From Nitrococcus sp. (GTDB taxonomy: Bacteria > Pseudomonadota > Gammaproteobacteria > Nitrococcales > Nitrococcaceae), in the NCBI GenBank assembly GCA_030452365.1, contig JAKDMK010000125.1, forward strand, positions 1 through 6,725: a stretch of 6,725 nt of DNA. Direction: 5' to 3'. The notes beneath the pieces were generated by a model. It searched no databases, was not told where the DNA came from, and worked only from the letters and a program-made list of their open reading frames with translations. This document shows positions 1-5,619 of this stretch, piece by piece; position 1 is the first letter of the stretch; every line of letters starts with the position of its first letter. Position numbers and translations under genes: made by a program.

Positions 1-1
1 G

Positions 2-598
2 TTTCCGCTGGCGCTCGGTATCCTAGTGTTCACCATTATGACCACCTGGCGTCGTGGCCGCGAGCTGCTGCTTAAGGAGATCGAGCCGGAAGATCTAGCG
101 CTATCTGATTTCATCCACAGCATCAGCGCGCATCCACCGCTGCGGGTGCCGGGTACCGCGGTGTTTCTGACCGCCTCTCAACAGGCGGTTCCGCGTGCGC
201 TGCTGCACAACCTCAAGCACAACAAAGTGCTGCACCAGCGCAATGTGCTGCTCACCGTGGAAACCCTGCAAACCCCAGTGGCCGATGCCGAGGAGCATAT
301 CGGGATCACTGCGCTCGACGGCGAGTTCTATGCGCTCACCCTGCGCTACGGCTTTGCGGAGAAACCGAACATCCCGCTGTCGCTCGCCCAGTGCGGCAGT
401 CGCGGGCTGCCTTTCAATTTGATGGACACGACCTTCTTCATCTCGCGCGCAACCGTGGTTGCCGAGGCCGGACCTGGAATGGCGCTGTGGCGCGAGAAGT
501 TGTTTGCGTTCATGTCGCGCAATGCACTGCCGGTAACAGCGTTTTTTGAGATTCCCGGCAATCGCCTGATCGAGCTGGGTGCCCAGATCGAGATCTGA
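2..598 (+). CDS. kup: Kup-family potassium uptake protein, C-terminal part (5' end outside window)
   Basis: Low-affinity K+/H+ symporter of the inner membrane (KUP/HAK/KT family). Only the last 198 residues are here; the family is usually about 620-630 residues, so roughly two thirds lies off the left edge. The fragment opens with the end of the last membrane segment (FPLALGILVFTIM) followed by the family signature TTWRRGRELL, where the chain enters the cytoplasm. The soluble C-terminal domain then shows RVPGTAVFLT, LLHNLKHNKVLH.RNVLLTV, TLRYGF.E.P, a D-T-T-F-F-I-S-R stretch, MALWREKLFAFM and the usual ending ELGAQIEI, so the C-terminus is complete. These motifs were recognised from memory of the family, not by alignment. 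The frame is open from base 2 with no internal stop. A strong hairpin follows 45 bp after the stop and may end the transcript. No regulatory element for this gene is visible because its start is missing. Confidence 0.93.
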   Translation, partial: FPLALGILVFTIMTTWRRGRELLLKEIEPEDLALSDFIHSISAHPPLRVPGTAVFLTASQQAVPRALLHNLKHNKVLHQRNVLLTVETLQTPVADAEEHIGITALDGEFYALTLRYGFAEKPNIPLSLAQCGSRGLPFNLMDTTFFISRATVVAEAGPGMALWREKLFAFMSRNALPVTAFFEIPGNRLIELGAQIEI

Positions 599-642
599 CG
601 CGCGAACGTCCGGATCAGCTGACTGCGGGGCTCTCGCAACCA

Positions 643-705
643 GATCACGATCCGCCCTTGCGGTGCCGCCTGCGCTTGCCGACAGATTAAGGGCGGGCCG
701 TGATC
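643..705. repeat. Long imperfect inverted repeat (hairpin) between kup and orn
   Basis: Arms 643-657 (gatcacgatccgccc) and 691-705 (gggcgggccgtgatc) pair over 15 positions: 13 Watson-Crick pairs, one G-U type pair (651/697) and one A-C mismatch (650/698). The 33-base loop contains a small nested stem (gcgg at 660-663 with ccgc at 666-669). No run of T follows on either strand, so it is not a classical intrinsic terminator. It could end or protect the 3' end of the kup transcript, or be a copy of a dispersed repeat. The pairing is seen directly; the function is a guess. Confidence 0.5.
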
Positions 706-738
706 GGCGTTTGCGCACCTACAGCGGCCGCCAAGCTC

Positions 739-747
739 TGGTAGAAT
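739..747 (+). promoter_or_regulatory. Candidate extended -10 promoter for orn
   Basis: TGGTAGAAT combines the extended -10 dinucleotide TG (739-740), one spacer base and a hexamer TAGAAT that differs from TATAAT at one position. No good -35 hexamer lies 16-18 bp upstream, which is tolerable for an extended -10 site. Transcription would start near 753-755 and leave a leader of about 27 bases before the orn ATG. The strong hairpin just upstream would separate this unit from kup. This is a pattern match only. Confidence 0.4.
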
Positions 748-780
748 CGAGTTCAACTGCTCACATAACGAGTCGAAGCC

Positions 781-1338
781 ATGCCGCAGTCCACAGAGAA
801 TCTTATCTGGATCGACCTGGAGATGACGGGCTTGGACACGGATCACGACTGTATCATCGAGATTGCGACGGTCGTTACCGACAAGAACCTCATTGTCCTG
901 GTAGAAGGCCCGACGCTCGCGATCCACCAGAGCGAGGCCGTGCTCGCGGCGATGGACAAGTGGAACACGGATCAGCACGGTGGCTCGGGCTTGGTGGATC
1001 GGGTGCGGCAAAGCCGGATCGACGAGGTGGAGGCGGAGCAGCGCACGCTGCAATTCCTGCAGCAGTGGGTGCCGCCCAATGCCTCACCCATGTGTGGAAA
1101 CAGCATCTGCCAAGACCGGCGCTTTCTGCACCGGTGCATGCCGAAGCTCGAGCAATATTTCCACCACCGCAATCTGGATGTGAGCACGATCAAGGAGCTG
1201 GTCCAACGCTGGGTGCCGGAGATTCTGCAGACCTTCTCAAAACGCAGCACGCACCTGGCAATGGATGACGTGCGAGAGTCCATTGCCGAGCTTAGATTTT
1301 ACCGCCGGCACTTTCTCAGGGTGCCTGATTCTGCTTGA
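781..1338 (+). CDS. orn: Oligoribonuclease (3'-5' exoribonuclease, DEDDh family)
   Basis: Cytoplasmic homodimeric exonuclease that degrades 2-5 nt RNA oligomers to mononucleotides; in species using cyclic di-GMP it also hydrolyses pGpG. The protein has 185 residues against 181 in E. coli. All five metal and catalytic residues are visible and fall at the same numbers as in E. coli Orn: D12 and E14 in [11 protein letters not shown]112 in [13 protein letters not shown]158 and D163 in [11 protein letters not shown]. Other family stretches include [29 protein letters not shown] and RRHFL. The ATG at 781 gives the expected N-terminus ([12 protein letters not shown] begins at residue 8), so the start is secure although the ribosome site is weak (only GAG-like bases in acgagtcgaa). 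It is probably transcribed alone from the site near 739-747. It faces ntrX convergently across 110 bp. Nothing is missing or unusual in the protein. Confidence 0.97.
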   Translation: MPQSTENLIWIDLEMTGLDTDHDCIIEIATVVTDKNLIVLVEGPTLAIHQSEAVLAAMDKWNTDQHGGSGLVDRVRQSRIDEVEAEQRTLQFLQQWVPPNASPMCGNSICQDRRFLHRCMPKLEQYFHHRNLDVSTIKELVQRWVPEILQTFSKRSTHLAMDDVRESIAELRFYRRHFLRVPDSA

Positions 1339-1353
1339 GCCTTAGAGGGAAAC

Positions 1354-1379
1354 GTTGGGGTTCGCAAGCTCCCCCCAAC
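1354..1379. repeat. REP-like palindrome / possible bidirectional terminator between orn and ntrX
   Basis: gttgggg (1354-1360) pairs perfectly with ccccaac (1373-1379) around a 12-base loop (ttcgcaagctcc). Read on the minus strand, starting at 1382, the element is TAGGTTGGGG, GGAGCTTGCGAA, CCCCAACG. This layout resembles a short palindromic repeat I recall from many proteobacterial intergenic regions (GTAGGTTGGG, then AGC..GCGAA, then CCCAAC). It lies between two converging genes, where such a hairpin may act for both. There is no real T tract on either side (only GTTTCCC on the minus strand), so intrinsic termination would be weak. Only one copy occurs in this window. Confidence 0.5.
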
Positions 1380-1448
1380 CTACCGAGCTGAGATAAAACG
1401 CCGTACACGCTCGTCGCCGTGGCTATGGCCAACGCGCTCTGGGCGGCC

Positions 1449-2813
1449 TCAGATGCTTTCTTTGGGGTCAATCCCGAGTGCGCGCAGCTTGCGGTAGAGA
1501 TGCGTGCGCTCCATTCCGGTGAGTCTTGCCAGTTGCGCGACGCTGCCCTCGGCGCGCTTAAGCTGGTGCTGGAGATAGAGCCGCTCGAAGGCCTCCCGTG
1601 CCTCCCGCAACGGCTGGTCAAACCACAGGCCCAGCAAGCCGGCTGCGGCCGTGTCGGCATCGATCAGCGGTACCGAGGCAATGAGCGCGTTCTCCACCTC
1701 CGATACCGTGATCTCCAATTGCGCGCCCAGAATCAGCAGGTGCTGTACCATGTTGCGCAGCTCCCGCACATTGCCTGGCCAAGGGTAGTTTCGAAGCCGG
1801 TTCTGTGCCGCCACGCTGAAGCGGCGATAGGGCAGGCCGTCATGCTCAACCAAGAAGTCTACATAGAAGTTGAGCAGTTCGGGAATGTCCTCGATGTGCT
1901 CACGCAGCGGCGGTATATTTACCGGCACGACGTTGAGACGATAATAAAGATCCTCGCGAAAGCGCCCGGCGCGCACCTCAGCGGCAAGGTCGATGCGGGT
2001 CAGAGCGACAATCCGGGCCGTCAAAGGTAGCGGCCTATTGCTGCCGATAGGCTGAAATCCGTACTCTTCCAGGGCCGAAACGAGTCGGGTCTGAGCCCTC
2101 GGCTCGAGATCCGCCACCTCGTCCAAAACCAGCGTTCCGCCGCCTGCCGTCTCCAGTCGGCCGGGAGCTCCTTCGCAGCCGAACAGCTCCTCCGCCGCCT
2201 TGTCACCTGCGATCGAACCGGCGGCAAGCTCGATCAACGGCCCCTGGCGGCGCTCGCTGAGCGCATGCAGATAGCGCGCAAAGCACATCTTGCCACTACC
2301 GGCCTCGCCGCTGAAAAGAACCCAGCTGTCACTCGCTGCAAGGCGGCGGATCTGCGCGCGCAATTCCCCCAGCCGACCGCTATGACCTACGGGTTCCAGC
2401 AGTATGGCTGTGCCCAGGTGGGCGGTTTCCGCGGCCTTCTCAGGGCTGCTGGCAAGCGCCTGACGCACGGAAACCAGCAGTTTGGCCATGGATAGCGGCT
2501 TCTCGATAAAATCAATGGCCCCGAGGCGGGTCGCTTCCACCGCCGTCTCCACAGTGCCGTGTCCCGATATCATTACTACAGGGCAGCGGCTTGCGTCATT
2601 TTCGCTCCACTCCTTGAGCAGAGTGACGCCGTCTTCATCAGGCATCCAGATATCGAGCAGGATTAGGTCCGGGCAGCGCCGCCGCCGGGCCTCGCGCGCG
2701 GCGGCGCCGCTACCTGCCGTTGCCACCTGGTAGCCTTCATCCTCCAGAATCTCCTTTACTAATTGTCGGATATCTGGCTCGTCATCGACGACCAAAACGT
2801 ACGCTGGATTCAT
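1449..2813 (-). CDS. ntrX: NtrX-type response regulator (REC, AAA+, Fis-type HTH), lacking GAFTGA
   Basis: DNA-binding response regulator partnered with NtrY; 454 residues, normal for the family. The receiver domain (about 4-120) has acidic pocket D10/D11/E12, phospho-acceptor D54 in LILLDIWMPDEDG, S83 and K105 (EKPLS). The AAA+ domain (about 140-365) has Walker A GEAGSGK (169-175), Walker B GGTLVLDE (225-232), conserved FREDLYYRLNVVPV with arginines R286 and R292, and YPWPGNVRELRN (343-354). The Fis-type helix-turn-helix is near 405-447 (GSVAQLARLTGMERTHLYRKLRALG). The GAFTGA loop is missing: ELFGCEGAP (210-217) runs straight into GRLE, about nine residues shorter than in sigma-54 activators. 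The sensor I asparagine is also replaced (ALTRID, 270-275). It therefore probably acts without sigma-54, which is inference. I chose the ATG at 2813 because the protein then begins MNPAYVLVVDDEPD; the open frame extends upstream to 2924 but that part only overlaps ntrY. Its start overlaps the ntrY stop as ATGA. Confidence 0.93.
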   Translation of the reverse strand: MNPAYVLVVDDEPDIRQLVKEILEDEGYQVATAGSGAAAREARRRRCPDLILLDIWMPDEDGVTLLKEWSENDASRCPVVMISGHGTVETAVEATRLGAIDFIEKPLSMAKLLVSVRQALASSPEKAAETAHLGTAILLEPVGHSGRLGELRAQIRRLAASDSWVLFSGEAGSGKMCFARYLHALSERRQGPLIELAAGSIAGDKAAEELFGCEGAPGRLETAGGGTLVLDEVADLEPRAQTRLVSALEEYGFQPIGSNRPLPLTARIVALTRIDLAAEVRAGRFREDLYYRLNVVPVNIPPLREHIEDIPELLNFYVDFLVEHDGLPYRRFSVAAQNRLRNYPWPGNVRELRNMVQHLLILGAQLEITVSEVENALIASVPLIDADTAAAGLLGLWFDQPLREAREAFERLYLQHQLKRAEGSVAQLARLTGMERTHLYRKLRALGIDPKESI

Positions 2814-2827
2814 AGGGATGTTTCTCT
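2810..2827 (-). promoter_or_regulatory. ntrY stop / ntrX start overlap with weak ribosome site
   Basis: On the minus strand ATGA at 2813-2810 contains both the ntrX ATG and the ntrY TGA. A weak purine-rich site, AGAGA (2827-2823), lies nine bases before the ATG. This arrangement usually means that ribosomes finishing ntrY restart on ntrX, keeping sensor and regulator at a fixed ratio. It also decides the ntrX start against the longer upstream extension of the frame. Confidence 0.55.
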
Positions 2828-5029
2828 GCCAGCCTTTGCGTGGCTCTGAGATTTGCTCTGACGGTGATCCGGTACCGGAAAGCGAACTTCGATCTGAGCC
2901 CCTACCGGTGTATTGCGCGCGCAAATGCTCCCGTGGTGCTCTTCGACAATGCGCTTGACAATCGGCAGGCCGACCCCGGTCCCTTTCGGTTTGGTAGTGA
3001 CATAGGGCTCGAAGAGTTGATTGAGCACATCTTCGGCGAAGCCCGGCCCGTTGTCGCTGACTATGAGCTCCACGGCCTCGGCATCGCGATCTCGACCTAA
3101 CCGGGTGACAATAGTGAGCCGACAGCGCCGATCGCCTGGGTTTGCCTCCAGGGCGTTGCGGATCAGATTATTCAGCAGCTGGCGCAAACGCCCCCCATCG
3201 GCACACAGACTTGGCAGATTCTTGGCCAGTAAAAGCTCGAATTCGGGCTGATCCGGATTGCCGCGATAGAGCTCCACCGCCTCCTGAATGAAGGCGTTGA
3301 GGTTCAGCGGCCGGATTTCCAGTCTGGGCGGCCGCATATACTCTGAAAACGCCTTGACCATGGCCTGCATATTATCCACCTGGGCGATGATGGTACGGGT
3401 GGCCCGATCCAGCATCTCGGCATTCGGCGCACCGGCCTGTACCAAGTATTTGTGGCGAATGCGCTCGGCGGAGAGCCGAATCGGCGTTAGCGGATTGCGG
3501 ATCTCATGAGCGAGTCGTCGTGCCACTTCACCCCAAGCGGCGTCACGCTGAGCCTGAATCAAAGTGGTGACATCGTCGAAGACGATGACGTGACCACCAG
3601 GGGCCACGTCGGCTGAAAGTGCGGCACCGCTGCAGATGAGCACCCGGCGGCCTTCACCGGTGTTCAGGCTAAGCTCCTCGCGCCACTCGGCTGCGCCGCT
3701 GGCCATGCGTTCGGCCACCAAATCCGCGAACGGGGCGATATTCGCATGCACGTGTGCGATCGCCGTCAGCGGCTTGCCTATGCCGTTGACCAGACGTACC
3801 GCCAGGATATGATCCGCCGCCTGATTGCGAGTGCGCAAAATGCCGTCTTGGTCAATCGCTAGCACGCCGGAGGAGAGCCGCCCGAGAACCGTCTCCAGGT
3901 AGGCGCGCTGCGCCTCGGCCTGTGCCTGGACCCGCCGGGCCGCGTTACGGGCTAGGGCCACGCGACGGCTCATATCGTTGAAGGATTGGACCAGGAAGCC
4001 GAGCTCGTCTTTCCCTGCCGTAGGCAGTTGCGTCCCGTAATCGCCCTCGGCCAATGCGCGCGTACCCTCGGCCAAGCCGCTGATGGGCGCGACCAGCCGC
4101 TTGGCCAGGAAAAATGCCGACCAGAGTGCGAACAGCAGTGACAGCAACAGGACCAACGACAGGGTAAGAATAAAGCTGTCCTTGAGCGGGTCACGTAGGT
4201 AGGTGAGCTCGCGGTAATCGCTGAACGCCCGCTGGACATCGCTGGCCAGGGCATCAAGGCGCGGCGATATCGGGAACAGCGCCTGGAGGATTCGATTCTC
4301 CTGAGGACTGGTTGGATCCGGGACCGGTATAGCGGCATAGACTTGCAGATCCGAGCTATTAATCGGATCCAGCGCCACATAGGGGCGGCCTTGGCGCAGC
4401 TGCAGCAGGACCTCATCCTCAGGGCGATAGGGCAGAATCGCCGCCGGATCCTGACTGCTCGAAGCGATGATCCGCTCATTGATGCCGAGCAAGGTCAGCT
4501 CGGAGGCATCCATGCGCTCGCGCAGATCGCCGAGCGCAAGCGGCAGCACACCATCAGGCACATTGATGAGCTGGCGCCTTGCCGATTCGAGGCGCTTGAG
4601 CACATCTCGCATGCGCAGGTCTAGCGAAGCCTGGGACAGCTCGAGGGCGTTATTCAATGCCGCTTCCACGCGCACATCGAACCAGCTGTCGATACCGCTG
4701 CGCAGGAATTGCATGGAAAAGGCGTAAACGACGGTGCCCGGGATCACAGCCAGCACCATAAACAGCAGCAGCAATCTTGCCGTGAGACGGCTACCCGCCT
4801 GCCCCGCGCGAAAGGCAACTATCAATCGCCAGAGGTTGTGGCCGATGAGACCTAGCAGCGCCACCAATCCAACGGTGTTGAAGAGCAGCAGCAAAATGTA
4901 AAGGCGGCCGAAACGAGCAGAATTCTCCGTTGCCGCGGTGAGCAGGTACAACGAGGCCAGCAGCAGCAGGCACAGCCCGATCCGGATCGTACCCTCGCGC
5001 AAAAACCACTTTAAGATCCGAGCTGCCAT
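2810..5029 (-). CDS. ntrY: NtrY-type sensor histidine kinase
   Basis: Inner-membrane histidine kinase that would phosphorylate NtrX; 739 residues from the ATG at 5029, typical for NtrY. Three hydrophobic segments near 17-33, 43-63 and 84-105 are followed by a large periplasmic sensor region (about 106-285), a fourth segment (286-309), a HAMP linker (about 310-362, with DELGFLVQSFNDM), and a PAS domain (about 375-490, LSSGVLAIDQDG). The kinase core has the H box AHEIRNPLTPIRLSAERI with H508, N box NNLIRNALEA (620-629), G1 box DNGPGF (659-664), F box LFEPYVTTK (672-680) and G2 box GTGVGLPIV (683-691). All catalytic motifs are intact. The signal sensed cannot be read from the sequence; NtrY proteins are linked to nitrogen, redox and envelope responses in other bacteria. 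A TTG at 5038 would add three residues (MAA); ATG is preferred. Either start overlaps the end of the DUF4390 gene, and the stop overlaps ntrX by 4 bp. Confidence 0.94.
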   Translation of the reverse strand: MAARILKWFLREGTIRIGLCLLLLASLYLLTAATENSARFGRLYILLLLFNTVGLVALLGLIGHNLWRLIVAFRAGQAGSRLTARLLLLFMVLAVIPGTVVYAFSMQFLRSGIDSWFDVRVEAALNNALELSQASLDLRMRDVLKRLESARRQLINVPDGVLPLALGDLRERMDASELTLLGINERIIASSSQDPAAILPYRPEDEVLLQLRQGRPYVALDPINSSDLQVYAAIPVPDPTSPQENRILQALFPISPRLDALASDVQRAFSDYRELTYLRDPLKDSFILTLSLVLLLSLLFALWSAFFLAKRLVAPISGLAEGTRALAEGDYGTQLPTAGKDELGFLVQSFNDMSRRVALARNAARRVQAQAEAQRAYLETVLGRLSSGVLAIDQDGILRTRNQAADHILAVRLVNGIGKPLTAIAHVHANIAPFADLVAERMASGAAEWREELSLNTGEGRRVLICSGAALSADVAPGGHVIVFDDVTTLIQAQRDAAWGEVARRLAHEIRNPLTPIRLSAERIRHKYLVQAGAPNAEMLDRATRTIIAQVDNMQAMVKAFSEYMRPPRLEIRPLNLNAFIQEAVELYRGNPDQPEFELLLAKNLPSLCADGGRLRQLLNNLIRNALEANPGDRRCRLTIVTRLGRDRDAEAVELIVSDNGPGFAEDVLNQLFEPYVTTKPKGTGVGLPIVKRIVEEHHGSICARNTPVGAQIEVRFPVPDHRQSKSQSHAKAGRETSL

Positions 5030-5619
5030 TGCTGCCAATCACTTACCAGCCGCCACTGCGGCGATAGGTAGACAACCGTGCGCAGCGGTCGGGGCAGCGC
5101 GTCCAGGTCCAATCGAGCGCGCGCGCGGACGAGGTATTGCGCTGGCGCCTGCAGCAGCTCAGCATCGATCACCGGCACCCCTTGGACATTCCCAAGCTCC
5201 ACCAGCATGGCTCGCAAGCGGCGGAAGCTGTGACGTTCGCCGCTATTGATTGCCGTGAGCACATAACGCTGGCTCAATGCATGGTACTGCAACCGATAAC
5301 GCTGGGTTAGCTCCGCCACCACATCCTCCCACCACAACGACCACCAGTGGGGCTGGATGACCTTAATCTCCAGCACCACGTACAGTGGCACGCCGCTGTC
5401 TAGCGCCTCGCGCGCGACCTCGCTGAGGTGATACTCGACCTTGGCATCGAGATAGTAGACGCCTTCATGCAAGGAGACGGCACCAGAGCGGATGCGGAAT
5501 ACCCCATCCGCTCCAGCGCTGGCGAGCGTCGTCACCAGCACCAGTAGGAACGCGAGCAACCGGCCCCGATTGTTGCGCCGAGAATGCGCCCCCTTGTTTA
5601 TCAACCCTTTTCCAAGCAC
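5011..5619 (-). CDS. DUF4390 family secreted protein of unknown function
   Basis: A protein of up to 202 residues with no known biochemical role. The N-terminus reads as a Sec signal peptide: basic RRNNRGR, a hydrophobic core LLAFLLVLVTTLASA, and a likely cut after ASA (residue 35) or two residues later. The mature part (about 165 residues) looks like a beta-rich soluble periplasmic domain, with VFRIRSGAVSLHEGVYYLDAKVEY near its start, a tryptophan-rich PHWWSLWWED centre and YRLQYHALSQRYVL. I assign DUF4390 from recall of this pattern and its place between rsmB and ntrY. The start is uncertain: GTG at 5619 gives 202 residues and overlaps rsmB by 19 bp, while TTG at 5604 overlaps the rsmB stop as TTGA and gives 197; no ATG is available nearby. 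Neither choice changes the signal peptide. The 3' end overlaps the ntrY start by 19 bp. Its fixed place next to a periplasmic sensor makes a link to NtrY plausible but unproven. Confidence 0.82.
   Translation of the reverse strand: MLGKGLINKGAHSRRNNRGRLLAFLLVLVTTLASAGADGVFRIRSGAVSLHEGVYYLDAKVEYHLSEVAREALDSGVPLYVVLEIKVIQPHWWSLWWEDVVAELTQRYRLQYHALSQRYVLTAINSGERHSFRRLRAMLVELGNVQGVPVIDAELLQAPAQYLVRARARLDLDALPRPLRTVVYLSPQWRLVSDWQQWQLGS

Noticed and set aside
599..780. Small RNA or riboswitch in the kup-orn gap
   Set aside because: Beyond the inverted repeat and the -10-like site I see no known riboswitch core, no tRNA-like fold and no terminator with a T tract.
101..1053. Long minus-strand open frames (205 and 235 codons) opposite kup and orn
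   Set aside because: They lie antisense to clearly recognised genes, show Arg/His/Pro-rich low-information protein with no family motif, and are expected in GC-rich DNA.
579..1268. 229-codon plus-strand open frame covering the kup-orn gap and most of orn
   Set aside because: It shares DNA with orn in another frame; the product is Arg/Gly/Ala-rich and unlike any family I know. Orn has all catalytic residues and is the real gene.
1419..2030. 203-codon plus-strand open frame opposite ntrX
   Set aside because: Shadow of the conserved AAA+ and HTH coding sequence on the other strand; no recognisable domain or ribosome site.
2814..2924. N-terminal extension of ntrX
   Set aside because: It would add 37 residues with no receiver-domain homology and overlap ntrY by over 100 bp; the ATG at 2813 gives the standard receiver start.
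3212..3226. Possible sigma-54 -24/-12 match (TGGCAGATTCTTGGC) on the plus strand
   Set aside because: It lies inside ntrY on the antisense strand, the -12 part is imperfect, and no gene follows on that strand.
4749..4975. Runs of gcagcag / cagcagc triplets
   Set aside because: They are leucine codons (CTG) of the NtrY membrane segments read on the opposite strand, not a functional repeat.
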